Assembly: GCF_029263155.1 (NCBI RefSeq)
Contig: NZ_JAJCYB010000086.1
Coordinates: 1 to 64,000, forward strand
Direction: 5' to 3'
Origin: Pseudonocardia sp.
GTDB lineage: Bacteria > Actinomycetota > Actinomycetes > Mycobacteriales > Pseudonocardiaceae
DNA length: 64,000 nucleotides
The first letter of the stretch is position 1. Every line of letters starts with the position of its first letter. Below, piece by piece: positions 17,141 through 25,874 of the stretch. Position numbers and translations under genes: made by a program. The notes below the pieces were generated by a model. It made no database searches and was not told where the DNA came from. It worked only from the letters and a program-made list of their open reading frames with translations.

Positions 17141-20100
17141 TCAGCCCGCCCCGCCGACGGTGCGCGTGCGCGTCGTGACCGTGTAGGCGTCGCGGTCCAG
17201 CGCCGTGTCGAGCACGTACACCTGGACGTAGGGGTCCACCGGGCCGACCGTGGCCAGCGCCAGCACCGACTGCGTGCGCGTGACCTGGCCGAACACGGCG
17301 CCGCGGCCGGGCTGCCAGGTGATGTCGCCCAACCCGCCCAGCGGCGCCGCAGCGCGCAGCACGGCGAATTCGGGCGGTTCGGTGATCCCGTTCACGACCG
17401 CGGGTTGGCGCTGGCACGGGTAGCCGAACCCGAGCTGCCACCCGAGCGCGACCGGCGCGTCCGCGGGCAGCAGGTCCCGCAGCACCACCTCGCGCGCCGT
17501 GGCGGGTGCGGTGAACGCGAGCCAGCCGTCGGCGCCCCCGGCGTCGTCGACCGCCTCCAGCCGCACCGTGGCCGCACCGGGCGGCGGGTCGAGCCGCAGC
17601 GTGCGCCAGTGCGGCGAGCGGGCGCCGTCGGCGAGGACCTCGGTGCCCTCGGCGCGCCCGGCGGCGTCGGCATAGACGGCGGTGAGCGAGGCGCCCTCGG
17701 CCAGGGTGCCCGCGGCGAGGACCGTGAGGTGCGTCCCGTCGGACGGGTCGGGCAGCACGAACGAGGGCGTGGCGATCTCGCCGACCGCCTCCTCGGCCGG
17801 GCGCCCTCCGGTCGAGACGAAGCTGCCCCACACCCGGTCCGCCGCGGGCCCCTGCGGCCTGCTGTCGGCCGGGAAGCCCGCCCCCTCGACGAAGCCCGGG
17901 CCCACCGCGGGCACGGGCAGGCCGACGGCGGGGGTCAGGGGCCGGGCCGTGGCCGGGTCCAGCACCCGGATCACCCCGGCCGCGCCGCACCCCCGGCCCG
18001 TGGGGTCGGCGAGCGTGCGCGCCCACACCGACTCGGGAGGCACGCCCTGCACGGCGGCGAGGCCGAACACCCCGACCGCGTACGCGCTCGTCGCGGCGAG
18101 CGACGCGACGACGACGACCGGCACGGCCGCCACCACGTGCGCCCGGACGTCGAGCGGCCCGCCCCGGCGCGCCCGGACCGCTGCCGCGACCGCGACGGCA
18201 CCCATGGCCGCCGCCCACAGCAGCGGGTGGCCGAGGCCGACGTTGCGCACCGACGGCGGCTCGTAGGGGGTGCGGACGCCCTCCAGCCAGGCGTAGGCCC
18301 ACGTGTTGGGCCCCTGCCAGGCCAGCGCGAGCACGACGGCGAACGACGCCGTGACCGCGAGGAGCAGGCCCGTGGGTGGTCGCGGGGCCACCGCCCGGAC
18401 CAGCGGTACCGCCGCCACCAGCGCGAGGGCGAGGAACACCGGCCCGACCCCGGCGAGCGCCCCGAAGTGGTGCGTCCACTTCGACGGGGTCGCCCACAGC
18501 GCCAGGAGGGACAGCGCGGTCGCGGACGCGGCCAGCCACAGCGTCGTCGGGACGGCGACCCGCCGGGCCCGCGCCGCCACCGCCAGCAGCGTGAACCAGA
18601 CGAGGGCGAGCAGGCAGGCCAGCACGGCGGCCCGCTTGGCGAAGTTGCCCATCGGGATCCGGTCGAGCAGGAACACGTAGCGCTCGATCTCGCCGGTCCA
18701 CCCGCCCTGGGGCAGCACGGACAGGAACGCGGCCTGCCCCCGCCGGAAGTCGCGCAGCGCGCCGTCGGCGAAGCCCAGCAGCGGCGCGGTCGCGGCACCC
18801 GACACCACGGCGGCCCAGCGCGTCGCCGTGGCCCACCGGTCCCCGGGCACCCGCACGACGTCGTGCAGCAGGGGCGACCCCGCGAGCAGCACCGCCAGCA
18901 GCGTGAAGCCCGTCGTGTGCGCGGTGAACCCGGCCCCCGCGACGGCGAACGCCGCCCACGCCGCCACCAGCCGCCGCCTGCGCGCGGCGTGCAGCACCGC
19001 CAGCAGCGCCGCGGCGCCGGCCAGGGCCACCACCGCCTCGGGGCGCACGCCCATGTCGTAGGGCAGCCACCAGGCGAGGAACGCGACGGCCAGCACGCCG
19101 CGGGCCACGCCCGGGCGCGGCGCGGACGCCCACCCGTCCAGCGCCGCAGCGACCATCCGGCGCGCCACCATCCAGGTCAGCAGCCCGCAGACCAGCGCGG
19201 GCAGCCGCAGCACCAGCGGCGCGTCCCCGGCCAGCTGGATCCACCAGGCCAACCCCTGGTAGACCCAGGTGAACGGGGTGAAGCTCTGGTCGTAGAACTG
19301 GTAGTAGTTGCCGATCTCGCCGGACAGCACCGCGTTGCGGGCCTGGGCGACGAAGTACCCGTCGTCGTCGGTGGCGGGCGCGACCACGGCCCAGGCGACC
19401 AGTACCGCGGGCACGACCACATCCACCGCGCGCGGCCGCGCCGGCCCCCGCGCCGGCGGCGGGTCCCGGCCCGCGCCCCGGTCCACCCGCGCCAGCAGCA
19501 GCGCGGTGGCCAGCAGGGCCAGCGCCGCCGCGGCCGTGAGCGCCACCTTCAGCGGGGCGGGGCTGCTGGTGAACTCGTCGTCGACGCGCAGCTCCACCGC
19601 GAGCTGCCCGCCCGGCGGCAGGTCGGTGACGGAGCTGACGAGCGCGTCGACGTCGGGCAGCTGCTCGTCCGACCCGCGGGCGATCGGCACGCCGTCACGC
19701 GCGACGGTCAGCTCGGCGTCCGCGGGTCCGGCGAACCCGGCCCGGCCCGCGGGTGCGGCCGGGAGCGGCACCGCGGGGTCGTCGGAGGAGAGCAGCCCCG
19801 GGGGGGCCGCGACGAGGCTGGGCCGGCCCGTCCCCGTCCCCGAGATCCGGTAGGCGCACGGGCCCGCGGGCACCGGTTCGTCCACCAGTACCCGGTCCCG
19901 CGCGCGGATCACCAGCCGCCCGTCCGCGGCCCGCACGACCAGTCCCGTCGTGGCGGTCTGCTCCGGTCCGGGCACCCCGGTCGACACGACCAGGCCGTCG
20001 GCGGTGGCCTGCGCGGCGCGCACGACGTCGCAGGAGAACCGCACGTCCAGCGCCAGCGGCCGGTAGGCGGTGAGGGTGAGCAGCGTCGACTCGACGCGGA

Positions 20101-20299
20101 CGGGGTCACGCGGCCAGCTCACGGTGGGCTCGTTCACCCGCACCGGCGCGAACGGCAGCAGCGCCGCGCACACCAGTCCCAGCACCCCGACCAGCCCGGC
20201 CCGGCGGGCCCACCGGCGGGCCGTACCCGCGCCCGCCACGGGTGCGGGCGTCAACGGGGACCCCGGGAGGCCGGTTCGGGCACGGCGACACGTTCTCAC
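17141..20299 (-). CDS. Emb-type arabinosyltransferase
   Basis: A 1052-residue GT-C membrane enzyme, the usual length for EmbA/B/C. The order is an N-terminal helix, a large extracytoplasmic carbohydrate-binding domain to about residue 250, a polytopic core, and a soluble C-terminal domain. The GT-C acidic motif appears as ATDDDGYFVAQARN near residue 310, with WWLPYDMGVRPE later. It adds arabinofuranose from decaprenyl-phosphoarabinose to arabinogalactan. The start (GTG 20299) has no good ribosome site and is uncertain. Its presence marks an arabinogalactan-containing actinomycete. Confidence 0.88.
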   Translation of the reverse strand: MRTCRRARTGLPGSPLTPAPVAGAGTARRWARRAGLVGVLGLVCAALLPFAPVRVNEPTVSWPRDPVRVESTLLTLTAYRPLALDVRFSCDVVRAAQATADGLVVSTGVPGPEQTATTGLVVRAADGRLVIRARDRVLVDEPVPAGPCAYRISGTGTGRPSLVAAPPGLLSSDDPAVPLPAAPAGRAGFAGPADAELTVARDGVPIARGSDEQLPDVDALVSSVTDLPPGGQLAVELRVDDEFTSSPAPLKVALTAAAALALLATALLLARVDRGAGRDPPPARGPARPRAVDVVVPAVLVAWAVVAPATDDDGYFVAQARNAVLSGEIGNYYQFYDQSFTPFTWVYQGLAWWIQLAGDAPLVLRLPALVCGLLTWMVARRMVAAALDGWASAPRPGVARGVLAVAFLAWWLPYDMGVRPEAVVALAGAAALLAVLHAARRRRLVAAWAAFAVAGAGFTAHTTGFTLLAVLLAGSPLLHDVVRVPGDRWATATRWAAVVSGAATAPLLGFADGALRDFRRGQAAFLSVLPQGGWTGEIERYVFLLDRIPMGNFAKRAAVLACLLALVWFTLLAVAARARRVAVPTTLWLAASATALSLLALWATPSKWTHHFGALAGVGPVFLALALVAAVPLVRAVAPRPPTGLLLAVTASFAVVLALAWQGPNTWAYAWLEGVRTPYEPPSVRNVGLGHPLLWAAAMGAVAVAAAVRARRGGPLDVRAHVVAAVPVVVVASLAATSAYAVGVFGLAAVQGVPPESVWARTLADPTGRGCGAAGVIRVLDPATARPLTPAVGLPVPAVGPGFVEGAGFPADSRPQGPAADRVWGSFVSTGGRPAEEAVGEIATPSFVLPDPSDGTHLTVLAAGTLAEGASLTAVYADAAGRAEGTEVLADGARSPHWRTLRLDPPPGAATVRLEAVDDAGGADGWLAFTAPATAREVVLRDLLPADAPVALGWQLGFGYPCQRQPAVVNGITEPPEFAVLRAAAPLGGLGDITWQPGRGAVFGQVTRTQSVLALATVGPVDPYVQVYVLDTALDRDAYTVTTRTRTVGGAG

Positions 20300-20413
20300 G
20301 GAGGCGCGCGCCCCCCGCGTGCGACTCGCGACCCCGCACCGCCAGGGCCCGGGCTCAGGGTGCGAAGTGCTGCACCCCGAAGGCGATGGCGCGGCCAGAT
20401 CGCTCGGGACCCC
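20300..20413. other. Gap upstream of the arabinosyltransferase
   Basis: This 114-base gap has no gene. It must hold the arabinosyltransferase promoter and the 3' end of the coiled-coil protein transcript; I see no confident -10 box or terminator. Confidence 0.4.
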
Positions 20414-21196
20414 TCAGACCAGCTGGTCGAGCATGCGCTGTGCGGCGTCGAGCTCGGCGCGCAGCTGCTCCACCCGCTCGCGCTGCCGACGGCGCGCGCT
20501 CTCCAGCGAGGACTCGATCACCTCGACGACGGGTGCCGGCAGGGACCGCGCGGCCGTCGCGACGTCGGCGGCCGGGACGGGCGTGCGGGTGACGACGCGC
20601 TTGCGGCCGACCAGTACCTCGACCGACCACTCGCCGTCGGGCGTGGCCGCGAGGGTGACGGCGATCTCGCCCGGGCGCTCGCCGCGGCGCGGGCCGGACT
20701 TCGGCTCCGACGGAGCGGCCTTCGTGGCGGTGTCCGGAACGGCCTTGGTGGCGGTGTCCGGAGCGGTCTTCGGCCCGGGCTTGGCGGCGGCGTCCGGGAC
20801 GGGCTTGGCAGCGGCGGGGCGATCGGGGCGCTCCGCCGCACGGGCCGTGGGCGGGCGCCGGGCGGGCGCGGCCGACGAGACCGGCGCGGGCGTGTGGTCG
20901 GTGGCGGGCTCCGTGGCCCGCGCGGACCGGCGCCGCGGCGGCCGGCTGCGCGTGAGCTCGCCCGGCGAGCAGTACATCGTGTCCTTGGAGCCGACCGGCC
21001 GGACCTGGATGAAGTCGCCCTCCTCGACGTCGCCGACCGCGAGCACCTTGGCCGAGCCGCCGACGGGGACCCCCACGGCGTCCGCGGTGAACCAGACCGT
21101 GACCTGCCTGCCCGCGGCCGTCTCCTCCCGCACGGCCGCCACGTCCTGCTCCATCAGTGCCCCTGCCGCAGTCATCCGCCCATCCCCATCCGCCAT
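20414..21196 (-). CDS. Actinobacterial hypothetical protein with Ala/Pro/Lys-rich linker and C-terminal coiled coil
   Basis: A 260-residue protein I do not assign to a known function. Residues ~20-75 form a probable small beta domain (VTVWFTADAVGVPVGGSAKV, ...GDFIQVRPVGSKDTMYCSP). Residues ~80-170 are a disordered linker with 8-residue repeats such as KAVPDTAT. The C-terminus is a predicted beta hairpin (WSVEVLVGRKRVV) followed by an RRRQRERVEQLRAELDAAQ coiled coil. ATG 21196 or ATG 21175 may be the start. It is soluble and perhaps nucleic-acid or envelope associated, but nothing decides this. Confidence 0.65.
   Translation of the reverse strand: MADGDGRMTAAGALMEQDVAAVREETAAGRQVTVWFTADAVGVPVGGSAKVLAVGDVEEGDFIQVRPVGSKDTMYCSPGELTRSRPPRRRSARATEPATDHTPAPVSSAAPARRPPTARAAERPDRPAAAKPVPDAAAKPGPKTAPDTATKAVPDTATKAAPSEPKSGPRRGERPGEIAVTLAATPDGEWSVEVLVGRKRVVTRTPVPAADVATAARSLPAPVVEVIESSLESARRRQRERVEQLRAELDAAQRMLDQLV
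20713..20784 (-). repeat. 24-bp tandem repeat inside the linker-coding region
   Basis: Two near-identical 24-base units (20713-20736 and 20737-20760) and a diverged third encode repeating KAVPDTAT-like octapeptides. The period is a multiple of three, so copy-number change would keep the frame. Confidence 0.7.
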
Positions 21197-21258
21197 CCCC
21201 TCGACACGCCAGCGCCCATCATGCCGGGGCCCCCGACAACCTCGCGCGACGCGGCCGG

Positions 21259-22227
21259 TCAGGGCGCAGGCTCGCGCGCGGCGGCGGCGTAGCGGTCGGC
21301 CAGCTCGCGCAGCAGCGCGCGCAGCTCGGGCGGATCGAGCACGTCGAACCCCACGTCGAGACCGGTGAGGTAGCCGACGAGGTCGCGCAGGGAGCCGCTG
21401 CCGGTCTCCAGCAGGCAGCTGTGCTCGTCGACCGGGGTGAGCAGGCCCGCGGCCGGGGTGACGCGGTCGTGCTCGGCGATCACCTCGGCGGGGGCGTGCA
21501 GGCGGACCCGCGCCGGGAACGCCCACGCCCGCGAGGCCGTGCCGCGCACGACGTGGGTGGCCGCGTCGTCGGGCGGCTCGCGCGGGGCGAAGCGCGGACC
21601 GGTGGGCAGGCGCGGGGTGATGCGGTCGGCCCGGAACGTGCGCCAGTCCGCGCGGTCGCGGTCGAAGGCGAGCAGGTACCAGCGGCGTCCGGTGTGGACG
21701 AGGCGGTGCGGCTCCACGCGGCGCAGGGTCGACCCGCCGTCGTGGTCGCGGTAGTCGAAGCGCAGCACCTGGTGGTCGCGGCAGGCGGTGGCGACCGTCG
21801 TCAACGTGGTGGCGTCGGCGGTCGGTCCGTGTCCCGTGGCCGTCACGGTGGCCCGCCGCAGCGCGTCGACGCGGTGGCGCAGGCGGGCGGGCAGGGTCTG
21901 CTCGAGCTTGGCCAGGGCGCGCAGCGAGGTCTCCTCGATGCCGGTGACGCTCCCGGACGCGGCGGCGCGCAGCCCCAGCCCCACCGCGACGGCCTCGTCG
22001 TCGTCGAGCAGCAGCGGCGGCAACGCCGTGCCCGCGGCGAGCCGGTATCCGCCCGCCACCCCGGTGCTCGACGCCACCTCGTAGCCCAGGATCCGCAGCC
22101 GCTCGACGTCGTTGCGCACGGTCCGTGTCGTCACGCCGAGGCGGTCGGCGAGCTCGGCGCCCGACCAGTGCCGCCGGACCTGCAGCAGCGACAGCAGGCG
22201 GAGCAGGCGGACCGAGGTCTCCAACAT
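21259..22227 (-). CDS. WYL-domain, HTH-type transcriptional regulator
   Basis: A 322-residue regulator. The N-terminal winged HTH (LLSLLQVRRHWSGAELADRL, then VTTRTVRNDVERLRILG) belongs to the DeoR/HTH_11 class. The WYL domain around residues 135-210 contains GRRWYLLAFD followed by WRTFRADRI, and a C-terminal WCX extension follows. WYL domains sense ligands, often nucleic acids or metabolites. It is divergent from the VOC-family gene, with 62 bp between starts, which makes that gene its most likely target. The start ATG 22227 has no strong ribosome site. Confidence 0.88.
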   Translation of the reverse strand: MLETSVRLLRLLSLLQVRRHWSGAELADRLGVTTRTVRNDVERLRILGYEVASSTGVAGGYRLAAGTALPPLLLDDDEAVAVGLGLRAAASGSVTGIEETSLRALAKLEQTLPARLRHRVDALRRATVTATGHGPTADATTLTTVATACRDHQVLRFDYRDHDGGSTLRRVEPHRLVHTGRRWYLLAFDRDRADWRTFRADRITPRLPTGPRFAPREPPDDAATHVVRGTASRAWAFPARVRLHAPAEVIAEHDRVTPAAGLLTPVDEHSCLLETGSGSLRDLVGYLTGLDVGFDVLDPPELRALLRELADRYAAAAREPAP

Positions 22228-22276
22228 CCGCGGAGTCTCGCACCCGTTGCGGAACCGCTGGTTCCACAACGGCGAT

Positions 22277-22289
22277 TAGCGTCGCACCC
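22277..22289 (+). promoter_or_regulatory. -10 box of a leaderless transcript (VOC gene)
   Basis: TAGCGT at 22277-22282 is seven bases before the ATG at 22290, with no ribosome site. Confidence 0.55.
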
Positions 22290-22700
22290 ATGAGCCTCCG
22301 AGGATTCGCCACCCTGAACATCTGGGCCGACGACGTGGCCGCGGCCGCCGACTGGTACGCCGGTTTCCTGGGCGTGCCGCCCTACTTCGAGCGTCCCGGA
22401 CCCGAGGGCCGCCCGGCCTACATCGAGTTCCGCCTGGGCGACCACCACGACGAGCTGGGCATCATCGACCGCCGCTACGCCCCGCCCGCGGCCACCGGCG
22501 GACCCGGCGGCGCGATCATGCACTGGCACGTCGACGACCTCGACGCCACGGTGGCGCGGCTGCTGGAGCTCGGCGCCACGCCCTACGAGCCGATCACCGC
22601 GCGCGGCGAGGAATTCGTCACGGCGTCGGTCGTCGACCCCTTCGGCAACGTCCTGGGCGTCATGACCAACCCGAACTGGCTCTCCCAGGTCGGCGGCTGA
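22290..22700 (+). CDS. VOC-superfamily (glyoxalase/dioxygenase-like) protein
   Basis: A 136-residue vicinal-oxygen-chelate protein. It opens with LNIWADDVAAAADWYAGFLG, has a possible metal His/Glu set in HHDELGIID and MHWHVDDLDATV, and ends with ASVVDPFGNVLGV, the standard VOC closing motif. Likely cytoplasmic; the substrate is unknown (glyoxalase, dioxygenase or resistance-type binding are all possible). It is divergent from the WYL regulator and appears to be leaderless. Confidence 0.85.
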   Translation: MSLRGFATLNIWADDVAAAADWYAGFLGVPPYFERPGPEGRPAYIEFRLGDHHDELGIIDRRYAPPAATGGPGGAIMHWHVDDLDATVARLLELGATPYEPITARGEEFVTASVVDPFGNVLGVMTNPNWLSQVGG

Positions 22701-22717
22701 CGCGAGCGGGCGGGTCG

Positions 22718-23902
22718 TCACGGCCTCCGCGGCACGCTGCCCACGGCGCAGGCCGCCGCCAGCACCGCCACCGCGGCCAGCACGGCGAACACCGCCGGGT
22801 ACCCGCCGAGCACGTCGGCCAGTGCGGCACCCGCCCAGGGCGCAAGCGCCGTCGCCAGCATCACCGGGGCCGAGAGGATCCCGTTCAGGCGGCCGTAGTG
22901 CGCGGCGCCCCAGCGGTCGCTGACCGCCGTGGCCTGGAACAGCGTGAGCACCCCGCGGGCGGCGCCGGCCAGCATCGCGACGGCGATCAGCAGCGCCGTC
23001 GGGCCGGGGACCAGCGCCATCAGGCCGGTCGTGGCCGCCGTCGCGAGCAGGATGGCGACGGCGCGGCCACGCACCGAGGTGACCGCGACGAGCGGGCCGT
23101 ACCCCAGCCGGCCCAGCGTCTGCCCCAGCCCGCCGAGGCCGAGGGCCCACGCGGCCTCGGTGGTGGTCAGCCCGCGCTCCACCAGCAGCGGCACCTGGTT
23201 GACGATCACGGCGAAGGCCGTGAACGACCCCAGCCCGACCGCGGCCACCACCAGCACGAAGGGGCGGCTGCGGGCGATCGCCCCGGGGTCGTCGTGCGCG
23301 CGGTGCTCGGCCCGCTCCGGCGCGGGCCAGTGCCCACGCAATCCGAACAGGTGCGCGGGGATGGTCGTGACTGCGAGGACCACGGCCAGGACCAGGTAGG
23401 TGCGGCGCCAGTCCGAGCCCTCCACCAGCACCGCCGTCAGCGGCGCGAAGACCAGGCTCGCGAACCCGGCCAGCAGCGTGACCGCGGTGAGAGCGGTGAC
23501 CCGCCGCGGCCCCCACCAGCGGGTGAGCGCCGCGAACGCGGGCGCGTAGAGCACCCCGGCCATCGCGATCCCGGCCAGGACCCACGCCGCGAAGAACCAC
23601 GGCAGCGTCGGGGCCACCGCGATCCCGACGACGGCAGGCACGGCGAGCACCGAGCCCGACGTCATCACCACGCGCGGGCCGTAGCGGTCGAGCCAGCGCC
23701 CGGCCGGGATGCCCACGAGCGCGGAGACCACGAGGCCGGTCGAGAACGCCGCGGTGATCGTGGCCAGCGACCAGCCGGTGTCGGCGGTGATGCTCGTGGC
23801 CAGCACCGGGAACGCGTAGTACAGGACGCCCCAGCTGACGATCTCGGTGCCGCACAGCACGACCAGCACCCGGCGCAGGCCGGCCTCGGATAGGACGGCC
23901 AC
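22718..23902 (-). CDS. Major facilitator superfamily transporter
   Basis: A 394-residue protein with about 12 membrane segments. The MFS loop 2-3 motif appears as GIPAGRWLDRYGPRVVM and the equivalent second-half loop as GLGQTLGRLGYGPL. It is a secondary transporter, and the substrate cannot be read. The ATG at 23902 lies three bases after the stop of the upstream GntR regulator gene, so the two form an operon and the regulator probably controls the transporter. Confidence 0.87.
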   Translation of the reverse strand: MAVLSEAGLRRVLVVLCGTEIVSWGVLYYAFPVLATSITADTGWSLATITAAFSTGLVVSALVGIPAGRWLDRYGPRVVMTSGSVLAVPAVVGIAVAPTLPWFFAAWVLAGIAMAGVLYAPAFAALTRWWGPRRVTALTAVTLLAGFASLVFAPLTAVLVEGSDWRRTYLVLAVVLAVTTIPAHLFGLRGHWPAPERAEHRAHDDPGAIARSRPFVLVVAAVGLGSFTAFAVIVNQVPLLVERGLTTTEAAWALGLGGLGQTLGRLGYGPLVAVTSVRGRAVAILLATAATTGLMALVPGPTALLIAVAMLAGAARGVLTLFQATAVSDRWGAAHYGRLNGILSAPVMLATALAPWAGAALADVLGGYPAVFAVLAAVAVLAAACAVGSVPRRP

Positions 23903-23905
23903 GGG

Positions 23906-24676
23906 TCAGCGGGCCATGCCGAGCTGGTACCCCTCGCCCGCGGAGAGGTCGGCGGTGACGGTGTAGCGGTCGCCGCGCACCAGCGTGTGCCGCCACTCCA
24001 CCGCGTCGCCGCCCGAGTACCCGAGACGCTCGATCGCGAAGGCGGCCACACCCGCGTCGACGGCGAGCAGGTCCCGCTCGGCCGGGGAGAGCACGACGGC
24101 GCGGATGTCCTCGCGCCCGCCGGTGAGGCGCACGCCGCAGGCCTGCGCGAGCTCGGTGTAGAGGGCGGTGTGGGTGAGGTCGAGGTCAAGCAGCGGCGCG
24201 GCGAGCCGGTGCGGCAGCCACACGCGGTCGACGGCCAGCGGGGCGGTGCCGGCCATCCGCAGCCGCTCCAGGTAGACCAGCGGCGTGGACTCCTCCAGGC
24301 CGAGCCGCGCCGCGACCACCCCGTCGGCGCGCTCCTCCAGCGTGCGCACGACGCTGCGCTGGCTCAGCCCGGCCGCCCGGACGGAGGCGAACAGGCTGTA
24401 GAGCGCCCCGAGCGGCTGGCGGATCTCCACCGGCTCGGCCAGCCGCGGTGCCCGGCCGCGCCCGGCGACGACCGTGCCGTCGTCGCGCAGCCTGCGCAGC
24501 GCCTCCCGCACGGTGTGGCGGCTCACCCGGTACTCCGCGACCAGCGCCAGCTCTCCCGGGAAGGCGTCGGTGAACTCGCCGTCGTCGAGGCGGCGGCGCA
24601 GGTCGGCGAGCAGCTGCGCCCACAAGGACTCCGCGCCGCCGCGCTGCAGTGTCCGCGCTCCCGTCATACCGGCCAT
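23906..24676 (-). CDS. GntR-family (HutC subfamily) transcriptional regulator
   Basis: A 256-residue regulator: N-terminal winged HTH (FPGELALVAEYRVSRHTVREALRRL, shown in part: SRHTVREALRRL), then a UTRA effector domain (PLVYLERLRMAGTAPLAVDRVWLP in part) of chorismate-lyase fold. UTRA domains bind small effectors such as sugars or amino acids. The start is uncertain: ATG 24676, ATG 24667 or GTG 24730. It is followed at once by the MFS gene, a common regulator-transporter pairing. Confidence 0.88.
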   Translation of the reverse strand: MAGMTGARTLQRGGAESLWAQLLADLRRRLDDGEFTDAFPGELALVAEYRVSRHTVREALRRLRDDGTVVAGRGRAPRLAEPVEIRQPLGALYSLFASVRAAGLSQRSVVRTLEERADGVVAARLGLEESTPLVYLERLRMAGTAPLAVDRVWLPHRLAAPLLDLDLTHTALYTELAQACGVRLTGGREDIRAVVLSPAERDLLAVDAGVAAFAIERLGYSGGDAVEWRHTLVRGDRYTVTADLSAGEGYQLGMAR

Positions 24677-24746
24677 CCCACCACGCGCCGCGCGGTCCGT
24701 GGCGGCCGCCGCGGTCACCGCGCTCGTCACACCGCGGTGGCCCCGG

Positions 24747-25721
24747 TCAGCGCGCGTAGGCCGCGAGGGGTGGTTCGGCGGGCACCAGCGGGGCCGTCGC
24801 GATGCCGGTGCCGACGGCCGCGCCGAAGCGGGCCAGGTCGGTCGGGAACGTCAGGGGGTCGACGCCGGGCATGAACGGCACGCGGCAGACGGCGGGGTCG
24901 ATGCGGGTGCGGTCGGCCGGGCCGTCGGTGTCGAGCGCGTCGAGCGCGATCGCCGCGGCGACGGGGTCGAACGTGCCCAGCGTGAGGTGCTCGGCGACAT
25001 GGCCGGGGCAGACCTGCTGCACCGCGATGTTGGCGATCTCCCCCTCCCCTCCGCGCAGCGGGGAGCTGGCCGGGGGCACCGCGTTGGGCACGACCACCTC
25101 GTCGAACAGCGTGTACGCCACCGTGTAGTCGACCCCGGCGACGGTCTCCGGTCCCGTGTTGAGGGTGTCGATGAACTCGGCGGTGAGCGCCTGCTGGTGG
25201 ATCGCCGGGGCGCAGGGCCCGCCCGCGCACAGCACGTCGGCGTCGAGGGTGCCGTGGTTGGACGGCGCGAGGCCGACCAGGTCGTCGACCAGGTCGCGGG
25301 TGTCGGGCCAGTACTTCAGCGCCCAGCGGCCGATCATCCCGCCCTGCGAGTAGCCGACGACGTCGGTCCCCGGTCCCATCGCGCGCAGCGCGTGGACGAC
25401 GTACTCGGCCGCCACCTGGATGTCGCCGGTGGCCGCGAACGGGAGCTCGACGGTGCAGTAGGCCCGGTCCTGCGCGAGGAACAGCGGCTCGTAGTTCCAG
25501 TCGAAGTTCGGGCCCGGCGTGAGCCCGGTGCCCGGGATCAGCAGCACGGGGTCGAGCTCGGCGCCGCCGTCGGTGCACTCCAGCGCGGCGTCGAGCGCCG
25601 CGGCGGGGACGCTCAACGGCGGCCCGTCGTCACTGGCGAGCGCGGGCCCTGCCGCCCCGATCACCACCGCCGCCCCGACCGTCACCGTCACCGTCATCGC
25701 CAGCCGCACCGCTGCCCGCAT
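24747..25721 (-). CDS. Secreted alpha/beta-hydrolase lipase
   Basis: A 324-residue exported hydrolase. Signal peptide MRAAVRLAMTVTVTVGAAVV with AxA-type cleavage near GPALAS. The mature protein has LLIPGTGLTPG (oxyanion region), the nucleophile elbow GYSQGGMIGRW, and four or more cysteines that may form disulfides (CTDGG, YCTVELP, CAGGPCAP, VCPGH). It resembles Candida antarctica lipase B-like or class 2 lipases found in actinomycetes. The start ATG 25721 is set by GGAGGGGAG. It is probably an extracellular esterase or lipase. Confidence 0.87.
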   Translation of the reverse strand: MRAAVRLAMTVTVTVGAAVVIGAAGPALASDDGPPLSVPAAALDAALECTDGGAELDPVLLIPGTGLTPGPNFDWNYEPLFLAQDRAYCTVELPFAATGDIQVAAEYVVHALRAMGPGTDVVGYSQGGMIGRWALKYWPDTRDLVDDLVGLAPSNHGTLDADVLCAGGPCAPAIHQQALTAEFIDTLNTGPETVAGVDYTVAYTLFDEVVVPNAVPPASSPLRGGEGEIANIAVQQVCPGHVAEHLTLGTFDPVAAAIALDALDTDGPADRTRIDPAVCRVPFMPGVDPLTFPTDLARFGAAVGTGIATAPLVPAEPPLAAYAR

Positions 25722-25834
25722 GCCCGCTCCCCTCCACCACCCGGTGCAACGACCGACCCGGACCGACGGTGCGACCGACCATGATCGCCAGGATCGGGAC
25801 ACGGGCGGCGGTTCCACAGCTCACGTCCCGCGGC

Positions 25835-25874
25835 CGGCGATCATCGACCGCGGGCGGCGATCATCGACCGCGGG
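25835..25874. repeat. 20-bp direct tandem duplication
   Basis: Two exact 20-base units (25835-25854 and 25855-25874), each containing GATCATCGACCGCGG. The second contains the stop codon of the cysteine-rich gene on the minus strand. Confidence 0.8.

Noticed and set aside
15203..21292. A very long open plus-strand frame of about 2,000 codons
   Set aside because: It is antisense to five well-supported genes (GT2, flippase, arabinosyltransferase, coiled-coil protein and part of others) and reads as low-complexity Arg/Gly/Ala/His. Long antisense frames are expected at this GC content.
24677..24730. Longer GntR N-terminus from GTG 24730
   Set aside because: The extra 18 residues are Ala-rich, without a ribosome site, and no part of the HTH lies there; kept as an alternative start only.
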